Shown: one piece after another, positions 57,590 through 64,000 of the stretch | How the letters are laid out: every line of letters starts with the position of its first letter | How positions within the stretch are numbered: the first letter of the stretch is position 1 | Assembly (NCBI RefSeq): GCF_007954365.1 | Contig: NZ_VOLO01000001.1 | Location: 558,001-622,000, forward strand | Direction: 5' to 3' | Origin: Frigoribacterium sp. ACAM 257 | Lineage (GTDB): Bacteria > Actinomycetota > Actinomycetes > Actinomycetales > Microbacteriaceae | Length of the DNA: 64,000 nucleotides | Notes under the pieces: model-generated | Seen by the model: only the letters and a program-made list of their open reading frames with translations | What the model was told of the DNA's origin: nothing | The model's database searches: none | Made by a program: the position numbers and the translations under genes

Positions 57590-57595
57590 TATAGT
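57590..57595 (+). promoter_or_regulatory. -10 element upstream of the LCP gene
   Basis: TATAGT, the most AT-rich hexamer of the gap, lies about 42 nt before the start codon. Confidence 0.5.
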
Positions 57596-57636
57596 GACGG
57601 GGCCCTGGGCGAGAGACGCGCCGGGACAGTAAGGCG

Positions 57637-58695
57637 ATGGGCCCCATGACCGACATCTTCACCCGGACGACGGACGACGGCGACGGTCAGTCGTCCGCCG
57701 AGGGCCCCCGCAAGGGCCGTCGTCTCTCCCGGGGCACGAAGGTGCTGATCGTCCTGGCCTCGATCGTCGTCGGGATCCTGCTCGTCGCGATCGTGGGCGT
57801 CGGCGTGTGGGCGTCTCGTCTCGCGGCCACCTTCGACGACAACGCGACGACCATCGAGCAGGCGTTCCCCGACGAGTCCACGCGGCCGGTCGCCGACGAG
57901 ACCGGCGCGATGAACATCCTCCTGATGGGCTCCGACTCCCGTGCCGACCCGACCACCGTCGACGACTCCGCGGCATCCGACCAGCGCACCGACTCGATGA
58001 TGCTCGTCCACGTCGACGCGGACCGGAAGGCGGTCTGGGTCATGTCCATCATGCGCGACCTCTACGTGCCGATCCCGGGCCACGGCGAGGCGAAGATCAA
58101 CGCCGCGTTCGCCTACGGCGGGTCGGCCCTCACCGTCCAGACGGTCGAGCAGCTGCTCGGCGTGCGCATCGACCACGTGGCCATCATCGACTTCGAGGGC
58201 TTCAAGGGCATGACCACGGCGCTCGGCGGTGTCGACGTGTCGTCGCCCCAGGCGTTCACCGCTCGCGGACACTCGTACGTCGAGGGCGTCAACCGCCTGG
58301 AGGGCGACGCCGCCCTGGCCTTCGTGCGCGAGCGGTACGCGTTCCCCGACGGCGACTTCACGAGGGTCGAGAACCAGCAGGCCTTCGTCAAGGGGCTGGC
58401 GAACACCGTCCTCGGTCGCTCGACCCTCACCGACCCGGGCAAGGTGTCGGACTTCGTCACCGCGATGTCGCCGTACCTCTCGGTCGACGCCGGCTTCGAC
58501 GTCGGCACGATCGGCAGCCTCGCCTTCAGCCTGCGCAACCTCGACTCGTCGACGATGCACTTCTTCACGATCCCCACGGCCGGGACGGGCATGGTGGGGG
58601 ACCAGTCGGTCGTCAACGTCGACCAGGCGGGGCTCGAGACCGTCAAGGCCGCGCTCGCGGACGACGGCCTCGCGGCCGTGGTCGCCGCCGACTAG
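57637..58695 (+). CDS. LytR-CpsA-Psr (LCP) family protein
   Basis: 352 residues. Cytoplasmic 1-33, membrane helix 35-58, extracytoplasmic LCP domain (about 90-270). Motifs: ILLMGSDSRADP, TDSMMLVHVDADRKAVWVMSIMRDLYVPIPGHG, INAAFAYGG, and NRLEGDAALAFVRERYAFPDGDFTRVENQQAFV, holding the arginines and acidic residues that bind the polyprenyl pyrophosphate. LCP enzymes attach glycopolymers such as teichoic acids or arabinogalactan to peptidoglycan. No C-terminal LytR_C domain is evident. An ATG at 57646 is an alternative start. Confidence 0.92.
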   Translation: MGPMTDIFTRTTDDGDGQSSAEGPRKGRRLSRGTKVLIVLASIVVGILLVAIVGVGVWASRLAATFDDNATTIEQAFPDESTRPVADETGAMNILLMGSDSRADPTTVDDSAASDQRTDSMMLVHVDADRKAVWVMSIMRDLYVPIPGHGEAKINAAFAYGGSALTVQTVEQLLGVRIDHVAIIDFEGFKGMTTALGGVDVSSPQAFTARGHSYVEGVNRLEGDAALAFVRERYAFPDGDFTRVENQQAFVKGLANTVLGRSTLTDPGKVSDFVTAMSPYLSVDAGFDVGTIGSLAFSLRNLDSSTMHFFTIPTAGTGMVGDQSVVNVDQAGLETVKAALADDGLAAVVAAD

Positions 58696-58836
58696 CCCGC
58701 CCGTGGCCGGGTCGTCATCGCGACCGGCCCCCCGCCGACGGGCACCCGCGTGGTCGCCGTGCAGTCCGCGCGGTCCGTGCCGTCCGTGCCCTCCATGGGA
58801 GCCGTGCAGCGACTGCAGGTGTAGGACGGAACCTCC

Positions 58837-60333
58837 ATGACGAACGCGCCCGACACCTCCTCCGTGCCCACCTCCTCCTCGTCGGGGTACGACGAACGCC
58901 AGAAGTGGCAGGCGTTCTGGGTCTGCGTGGGGGTCGCCGCCCTGACGATCCTCGACCTGTCGAAGGTAAACGTGGGGCTGCCGAGCATCGAGGCGTCGCT
59001 CGGCGCCGGCCCGACGGCCCTGCAGCTGATCGTCGCGGGGTACGCGCTCGCGTTCGGCCTCTCGCTCGTGCCGTCGGGGCGGCTCGGCGACCTCAAGTCA
59101 CGTCGCCTGATGTTCGTCATCGGGCTCAGCTCGTTCACCGTCGCCAGCGTGCTGTGTGCGCTCGCCCCCACGGTCGAGCTGCTCGTCGCCGCTCGCATCC
59201 TGCAGGGGGTCGCCGCAGGCATCCAGATGCCCCAGGTGCTCGGCCTGATCCAGCAGCTGTTCCAGGGACGCGAGCGCGGTCGTGCCTTCGGGCTGTTCGG
59301 GGCCGTCATCGGCGTCGCCACCGCCTTCGGCCCGACGATCGGGGGCCTGCTGATCGCGGTGGGCGGGGCCCAGGACGGCTGGCGCCTCCTCTTCTGGATG
59401 AACGTGCCGCTCGGCATCGTGGCCATCGTGTTCGCGCTCAGGCTGCTGCCCCGCACTTCCACCGCTCCGAGCGGGCACAACGAGCTCGACCTCGTGGGCA
59501 TCGTGCTGTTGGGGCTCACGATCCTCACCCTGATGCTGCCGTTCGTGTTGACCACGGGCCAGGGCGACGACCCGCTGCGCTGGCTGTTCCTGGTGGGCTT
59601 CGTCGGCTTCGGCGCCCTCTTCGTCTGGTGGGAACAGCGGTACAAGGCCCGCGGCAAGTCGCCGGTCGTCCACTTCTCGCTGTTCTCGTTGGCGTCGTAC
59701 CGCAACGGCACGCTGATCGCCACCGTGTACTTCTGCGCGCTGCCGGCGACGTTCCTGCTCACGACTCTGTTCCTGCAGCAGGGACTCGGACTTGAGCCGG
59801 TCTACGCGGGCATGGTGACGATCCCGTTCGCGCTGACCAGCGCGGTCGCGGCCTTCTACGGCGGCCGGATCGTCGAGAAGTACGGCCGCAGCCTCGTCGT
59901 GCTCGGCCTCGTCCTGGTCGGCGTCGGCTTCGTCGTGCTGCTGCTCGCCGCGACCCTCACCCCGCCCGAGTACACGCCGTGGGCGATGGCGGCCGGGATG
60001 CTCGTCGCCGGCACCGGCGGTGGCTTCGTCATCTCGCCGAACCAGACCCTGACCCTGGCGGAGGTGCCGGTCGAGATGGGCGGAGTGGCCGGCTCGATGG
60101 GCCAGGTCGGCCAGCGTGCCGGCACGGCCATCGGCACGGCCGCGGCGGTCTCGACCTTCTACTCGGTCATCGCCGGACGCAGCGAGGGCTCGACCCTCGA
60201 CATCTACCATGAGGCGTACCGCAGCGGTTTCCTCGTGACCATCGCCCTGGTGGCGGGAGCGCTCGTGCTGGCGCTGCTGGACCTGCGGGCGCGGAAGCAG
60301 GGGCGCGTGGGCGAGACGACCGACGCCTCCTAG
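58837..60333 (+). CDS. DHA2-family MFS efflux transporter
   Basis: 498 residues with about 14 membrane helices. DHA2 signatures: ILDLSKVNVGLPSIEASLG in helix 1, GRLGDLKSRRLMFVIGL, ARILQGVAAGIQMPQVLGLIQQLF (motif C-like) and RGRAFGLFGAVIGVATAFGPTIGGLL. Proton-driven drug or metabolite exporter of the EmrB/QacA type; substrate unknown. TAGGAC lies 9 nt before the ATG, so the mRNA may be leaderless. No TetR/MarR regulator adjoins it. Confidence 0.9.
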   Translation: MTNAPDTSSVPTSSSSGYDERQKWQAFWVCVGVAALTILDLSKVNVGLPSIEASLGAGPTALQLIVAGYALAFGLSLVPSGRLGDLKSRRLMFVIGLSSFTVASVLCALAPTVELLVAARILQGVAAGIQMPQVLGLIQQLFQGRERGRAFGLFGAVIGVATAFGPTIGGLLIAVGGAQDGWRLLFWMNVPLGIVAIVFALRLLPRTSTAPSGHNELDLVGIVLLGLTILTLMLPFVLTTGQGDDPLRWLFLVGFVGFGALFVWWEQRYKARGKSPVVHFSLFSLASYRNGTLIATVYFCALPATFLLTTLFLQQGLGLEPVYAGMVTIPFALTSAVAAFYGGRIVEKYGRSLVVLGLVLVGVGFVVLLLAATLTPPEYTPWAMAAGMLVAGTGGGFVISPNQTLTLAEVPVEMGGVAGSMGQVGQRAGTAIGTAAAVSTFYSVIAGRSEGSTLDIYHEAYRSGFLVTIALVAGALVLALLDLRARKQGRVGETTDAS

Positions 60334-60352
60334 GGGAGACGCGACGCGACGC

Positions 60353-60398
60353 GAAAACGACGAAACGACGTGATGTCCTGCGTCGCTTCGTCGTTTTC
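60353..60398. terminator. Bidirectional terminator with A/T-rich arm ends
   Basis: Arms 60353-60370 (begins GAAAAC) and 60381-60398 (ends GTTTTC) pair over 18 positions with one mismatch. It has U-tracts on both strands and sits between the convergent DHA2 gene and the 51-residue ORF. Confidence 0.88.
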
Positions 60399-60422
60399 CC
60401 GTGGCCCTGCGGGCACCTCTGG

Positions 60423-60578
60423 TCAGGCGGCGGGCGACTGCGCCGCGGCGCCCGCGGCGTCGAGCCAGGCGGTGATGTCGACGGCGCGCGTGCGCGGCAG
60501 GTCGACGGCGGCCGGATCGACGCGGGCGATCGTGCTCGCGTTGGCGGCGACGACGGAGGCGGCGGTGACGACGGACAT
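60423..60578 (-). CDS. Candidate small protein, 51 residues
   Basis: ATG 60578 with a very good GAGGAG 7 nt upstream; stop TGA at 60425-60423, followed 25 nt later by the bidirectional terminator. The product is Ala/Val-rich (MSVVTAASVVAANASTIARV at the start, then PRTRAVDITAWLDAAG), without a clear signal peptide or cysteine. No family recognised. Support is the ribosome-binding site, high third-position GC and the terminator. It lies in a 442-nt interval (60334-60775) that otherwise shows nothing coding; the 197 nt before it carry no obvious -10. Confidence 0.5.
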   Translation of the reverse strand: MSVVTAASVVAANASTIARVDPAAVDLPRTRAVDITAWLDAAGAAAQSPAA

Positions 60579-60775
60579 GGTGGGCTCCTCTGCGAGACGG
60601 GCTGGTTGGCGGGGCCGCCGCGGCCCGTCGACGTGACGACGGACCGCGGGGCTCCTGGCACGCTCACCCGTCGTGTGACGGGACCCCTCCGGGGTGCGGC
60701 GACTGCCTGCGGCCAGTCAAGCCGAGAGGGTGTCTCGTCAGCGTCAACCGAAGGGACCGTCCTCGGCGCCCACGC

Positions 60776-61681
60776 CTACGCCGAGGGGATGACCTCGGGT
60801 GCCGTGTCGAGCGACCGGGCGACGACCCCGAGGACGTCGTCGTGCAGCAGGCCGTTCGTCGCGAGGGCGCTGCCGTGCCAGGGGCCCGGCTCGCCGTCGG
60901 CGCTCGTGAACCGGCCGCCCGCCTCCTCGACGATCGGGATGAGCGCCGCCATGTCGTACGGTTCGAGGCCGAGCTCGCCCGCGACGTCGAGGGCGCCCTC
61001 GGCGACGAGGACGTACGACCAGAACTCGCCGTAGGCGCGGGTCCGCCAGACCTGGTCGGTCAGCGTGAGCAGCTGCTCGAGGCGGCCTGCCTCGCGCCAG
61101 TACTCGAGGCCGTTGTAGCTCAGCGACGCGTCGGCCAGGTCGCGCACGCCCGAGACGCTCAGGGGAGCGGTGCCGTGCTCGGACGCGAACGCTCCGCCGC
61201 CCGCGCTCGCCCACCAGCGACGGCCGAGGGCCGGGGCGCTGACGACGCCGAGCACGGGCACGCCGTCGACGACGAGCGAGATGAGCGTCGCCCAGACGGG
61301 GACGCCCCGCAGGAAGTTCGCCGTGCCGTCGATCGGATCGACGATCCACTGGCGGCGGGGGACTCGGCCCGTGCCCTCGTCGGAGGCGGCATCGTCCCCG
61401 GCAGTGTCGTCCCCGTACTCCTCGCCGTAGAAGGAGTCGTCGGGGCGTTCCGACTCGACGCCGGCCCGGATCGCTCGCTCGACGGCCTGGTCGGCGTCGG
61501 TGACGTGCGTGCGGTCGGGCTTGAGCGACACGTGCAGGTCGGCGGAGCGGTAGCGCTCGGTGCTGATCGCGTCGGCGGCGTCGGCCAGAGCCAGTGCGAG
61601 CCGCAGATCGGCCGCCCAGCGGGCGCCGCCGTCGGCGTCGGCCGTGGCATCGGACGAGGAGGCGGGGGTCGGGTCGGTCAC
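60776..61681 (-). CDS. hisN: Histidinol-phosphatase, inositol-monophosphatase fold (HisN)
   Basis: 301 residues. IMPase fold: FYGEEYGDD (first metal-binding glutamates, with an acidic Asp/Thr-rich insert after it), WIVDPIDGTANFLRGVPVWAT (metal-binding D-x-D-G-T), and the C-terminal EPYDMAALIPIVEEAGG with the last aspartate. In actinobacteria this gene next to rsgA and aroA is HisN, which performs the histidinol-phosphate step; activity on inositol phosphate cannot be excluded. GTG 61681 lies 6 nt after TACGCT (minus strand) and is chosen on that basis over the longer open frame. Confidence 0.88.
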   Translation of the reverse strand: MTDPTPASSSDATADADGGARWAADLRLALALADAADAISTERYRSADLHVSLKPDRTHVTDADQAVERAIRAGVESERPDDSFYGEEYGDDTAGDDAASDEGTGRVPRRQWIVDPIDGTANFLRGVPVWATLISLVVDGVPVLGVVSAPALGRRWWASAGGGAFASEHGTAPLSVSGVRDLADASLSYNGLEYWREAGRLEQLLTLTDQVWRTRAYGEFWSYVLVAEGALDVAGELGLEPYDMAALIPIVEEAGGRFTSADGEPGPWHGSALATNGLLHDDVLGVVARSLDTAPEVIPSA

Positions 61682-61687
61682 GCTGCC

Positions 61688-61717
61688 AGCGTACCGAGCG
61701 TACCGAGCGTACCGAGC
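61688..61717 (-). promoter_or_regulatory. Triplicated 9-bp repeat giving three -10 boxes before hisN
   Basis: Three tandem GTACCGAGC units on the plus strand (61691-61717) create TACGCT on the minus strand at 61693-61688, 61702-61697 and 61711-61706. The first is 6 nt from the hisN GTG. The other two would give 9- and 18-nt longer transcripts. Confidence 0.6.
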
Positions 61718-61865
61718 GTGCCCGGCCGGCACCGCGCCTCGCACATGCCGACCGGACGGCGACACGGGTCGCTGTAGAACAGGGAAATCCCGTTGTTGCA
61801 GGGTCCCAGGTCGGCATCTGCGGACGCCACCCATCGGTGACGCCGGCGGCGGGCGGCCGGGCCGG

Positions 61866-63008
61866 CTAGCGCGTCGGCGCCGGCGGCTGCTCGTCCGAGC
61901 GGGCGTCCTCGTCGCGGGCGGCCTGCTCGCGGCCGCTGACCCCGCCCTTCGAGGCGAGCAGCGTCTGCAGCGAGGCGAGCCGCTCCCGCCCGACGTCGCC
62001 GAGCTCACCCGCCTCGACACGGTCGACGATCTCCCAGTCGTGCGCCTCGGCCAGCGGGATCCCGTCGCGCGAGGGCTTCTCGGAGGGGTGGGCGTGCCGC
62101 GCGAACGACCGCAGGATGTTCTCGGGGTCGACGTGCCCGAGCCCGAACGAGCGGACGCCGGGGGTGTCGACGATCCAGCCGCCGCTCGGCACCTTGAACG
62201 AGACGGTCGACGACGACGTGTGGCGCCCGCGTCCCGTCACCGCGTTGACGACGCCGACCTCGCGCTGCGACCCCGTCAGGGCGTTGACGAGCGTCGACTT
62301 GCCGACGCCCGAGTGGCCCACGGTCACGGTCACGTGTCCGTCGAGCAGCTCGCGCAGCTCGTCGAGCACCGGCGACGGCGAGCCGTCGGGCAGGGGATCG
62401 AACGACGTGGAGGTGGTGGTCACGATCCGCAGGTCGAGGCACGAGAAGTGCGCCGCGAACGGCGCGGGGTCGGCCAGGTCGGTCTTGGTGATGCAGAGGA
62501 TCGGCTCGACGCCCGCGTCGAAGGCGGCGACCATGTAGCGGTCGACGAGGCGGGGGCGCGGCTCCGGGTCGGCCGCGGCCACCACGATGAGCATCTGGTC
62601 GGCGTTGGCGACGATGACGCGCTCGACGGCGTCGCTGTCGTCGGCGCTGCGTCGCAGCAGCGTCGTCCGCTCCTGCACCTTGACGATGCGCGCCAGCGAG
62701 CCCTCGGCGCCGCTCGTGTCGCCGACGACCCCGACCCGGTCACCGGTGACGACGCTCTTCTTGCCGAGCTCGCGGGCCCTGGCGGTCGTGATCTCGCGCT
62801 CGTCGGGGGTGCCGGCGTCCATCAGCACGCCGTAGCGGCCGCGGTCGACGGTCCAGACCACCCCCTGCTCGGCGTCCGCGTACGCGGGCCGCTGCTTGGT
62901 GCGCGGCCGGTTGGCCTTCGGGTTCGGGCGCTGTCGCACCGAGCTCTCGTCGTACTGGCCCCAGGCCTCGTCCTCTGCGGCGTCGTCGCCGTCGCTCCAC
63001 CAGCTCAC
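61866..63008 (-). CDS. rsgA: Ribosome small subunit-dependent GTPase RsgA (YjeQ)
   Basis: 380 residues. OB-fold N-terminal region (about 45-115: GVVWTVDRGRYGVLMDAG, TGDRVGVVGDTSG), then a circularly permuted GTPase with motif order G4 (CITKTDLAD), G1 (VGHSGVGKSTLVNAL) and G3 (IVDTPGVRSFGL), plus GRGRHTSS. It checks 30S subunits late in assembly. The C-terminal region that holds a Cys-His zinc finger in E. coli contains no cysteine here (RHAHPSEKPSRDG). GTG 63008, 7 nt after the aroA stop, so operonic with aroA. Confidence 0.92.
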   Translation of the reverse strand: MSWWSDGDDAAEDEAWGQYDESSVRQRPNPKANRPRTKQRPAYADAEQGVVWTVDRGRYGVLMDAGTPDEREITTARARELGKKSVVTGDRVGVVGDTSGAEGSLARIVKVQERTTLLRRSADDSDAVERVIVANADQMLIVVAAADPEPRPRLVDRYMVAAFDAGVEPILCITKTDLADPAPFAAHFSCLDLRIVTTTSTSFDPLPDGSPSPVLDELRELLDGHVTVTVGHSGVGKSTLVNALTGSQREVGVVNAVTGRGRHTSSSTVSFKVPSGGWIVDTPGVRSFGLGHVDPENILRSFARHAHPSEKPSRDGIPLAEAHDWEIVDRVEAGELGDVGRERLASLQTLLASKGGVSGREQAARDEDARSDEQPPAPTR

Positions 63009-63015
63009 CGGGGGC

Positions 63016-64000
63016 CTACAGGAACCCGAGCAGGTCGATGTCGGCGGGGCGCTCGACGACGCGGCGGCCGAGCAGGTCGTCCCACAGCTCGACGAACTGG
63101 GGCAGCGTCTTCGAGACGACGCGGACGTCGTCGAGCTCGACGCCGTCGACCGCGAGGCCGATGATCGCCGCGGCGTGGGCCATCCGGTGGTCGCCGTAGG
63201 TGCGCCACTGGCCGGCGTGCAGGGGCGACGGCTCGACGTGCAGGCCGTCGTCGAGCTCGGTGACGAGGCCGCCGAGGGCCGAGATCTCGCTGGCGAGGGC
63301 CGCGAGGCGGTCGGTCTCGTGCCCGCGCAGGTGACCGATGCCGGTGATGGTGCTCGGGCCCGACGCGAGGGCCGCCAGCGCGACGAGAGCCGGGGCGAGC
63401 TCGCCCCCGCGGGAGAGGTCGACGTCGACGCCGGGCAGCGACCCGCCGCCGACGAGGCCGTCGCCGCCGTCGACCGTCAGCACGCCGTCGACCAGCGTGA
63501 CGGTCGCTCCCCAGAGCGGCAGCAGCTCGATCAGGTCGGCTCCGACCTGAGTCGTCTCGGCCGGCCAGTGCGCGATCGAGACGGTGCCGCCCGCCACGAG
63601 GGCCGCGACGAGGAAGGGCGCGGCGTTCGACAGGTCGGGCTCGATCGTGAGGTCGCGTCCGGCGATCGCCGTGGGCGGGACCTCCCAGACGCCGGGCTCG
63701 GGCGTCGCGACGGTCACGCCGCGCTGCGCGAGCGCGTCGATCGTCATCTCGATGTGCGGCGTGCTCGGCAGCACGTCGGCGGTGTGGCGGAGCGTCAGTC
63801 CGCGCGAGAACCGCGGCGCGGACAGCAGCAGGCCGGACACGAACTGGCTGGAGGCGGACGCGTCGATCTCGACGTCGCCTCCCTCGACCTCGCCCGTGCC
63901 GTAGAGGCTGAACGGGAGCGAGCCCCGTCCGTCGTCCGAGACGTCGACGCCGAGGGCCCGAAGCGAGTCGAGGGTGGCGCGCATCGGGCGACGTCGAGCG
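63016..64000 (-). CDS. aroA: 3-phosphoshikimate 1-carboxyvinyltransferase (EPSP synthase), C-terminal part
   Basis: Partial: the frame runs off the right edge of the window, leaving about 328 of the expected ~430 residues. The first visible residues ARRRPMRATLDSLRALGV are the GD..xRPM substrate-binding region. Others are ASASSQFVSGLLLSAPRF, PDLSNAAPFLVAALVAG, LRGHETDRLAALASEISALG and TYGDHRMAHAAAIIGLAV. Makes EPSP in the shikimate pathway, the target of glyphosate. aroA-rsgA-hisN is the usual actinobacterial order. Confidence 0.95.
   Translation of the reverse strand, partial: ARRRPMRATLDSLRALGVDVSDDGRGSLPFSLYGTGEVEGGDVEIDASASSQFVSGLLLSAPRFSRGLTLRHTADVLPSTPHIEMTIDALAQRGVTVATPEPGVWEVPPTAIAGRDLTIEPDLSNAAPFLVAALVAGGTVSIAHWPAETTQVGADLIELLPLWGATVTLVDGVLTVDGGDGLVGGGSLPGVDVDLSRGGELAPALVALAALASGPSTITGIGHLRGHETDRLAALASEISALGGLVTELDDGLHVEPSPLHAGQWRTYGDHRMAHAAAIIGLAVDGVELDDVRVVSKTLPQFVELWDDLLGRRVVERPADIDLLGFL

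Noticed and set aside
58696-58836. GTCCGTGCC repeats before the DHA2 gene as a regulatory array
   Set aside because: Only two or three imperfect copies in 30 nt; no spacing or symmetry suggesting an operator.

Overview
The window is a GC-rich, gene-dense actinobacterial chromosome segment. Gene order and protein style (for example smc-ftsY-ffh, then rpsP-khpA-rimM-trmD-x-rplS-lepB-rnhB-DUF2469-yraN-yifB-dprA-xerC, then rpsB-tsf-pyrH-frr-cdsA, prfB-ftsE-ftsX-smpB-ssrA, and aroA-rsgA-hisN) fit Microbacteriaceae or a close relative. This is inferred from synteny and family knowledge; no search was run. I saw no phage, transposase, CRISPR array or tRNA gene.

Layout. 1-6.5 kb: 3' end of smc, a histidine phosphatase, a TerC-type exporter behind a yybP-ykoY manganese riboswitch, both SRP GTPases (ftsY, ffh) and a YbdK ligase. 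6.7-16 kb: ribosome and tRNA maturation genes, signal peptidase I, RNase HII and the DNA-processing set yraN-yifB-dprA-xerC. 16-20 kb: M23 peptidase, sugar MFS porter, BCCT osmolyte carrier. 20-25.3 kb: S2, EF-Ts, UMP kinase, ribosome recycling factor, CdsA and a DivIVA-repeat protein. 25.4-33.3 kb: transglycosylase-like secreted protein, small zinc-binding protein, hydrolase, AI-2E family protein, a large DivIVA/Scy-like coiled coil, a membrane protein with an internal lipobox, and a thioredoxin/TPR protein. 33.3-37.9 kb: glgE-glgB glycogen/alpha-glucan operon on the minus strand.

38.2-40.9 kb holds the most interesting locus: three proteins with TasA/SipW-type alternate signal sequences and a SipW/ER-type signal peptidase. 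Each gene after the second starts inside the stop of the one before. They lie behind a promoter plus roughly 180-nt leader. A diverged second copy of that promoter-leader follows the operon at 40.94-41.14 kb, where it has no gene to drive and runs into a strong terminator. It is a candidate orphan non-coding RNA.

41.3-47.4 kb: oligopeptide ABC transporter (divergent binding lipoprotein; two permeases; one fused dual ATPase). 47.4-50.3 kb: glgX-ybaK-DUF1294. 50.3-53.5 kb: cysteine desulfurase, a small palindromic-repeat region, a DUF559-type protein and a membrane protein. 53.5-57.5 kb: prfB, ftsEX, smpB and the tmRNA gene. 57.6-60.3 kb: LCP-family ligase and a DHA2 efflux pump. 60.4-64 kb (minus strand): a candidate 51-residue protein, hisN, rsgA and the 3' part of aroA.

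A recurring feature is an actinobacterial -10 hexamer (TANNNT or CATGAT) only 6-10 nt before a start codon, seen at more than a dozen genes. This implies widespread leaderless transcription, and I used it to choose several starts.
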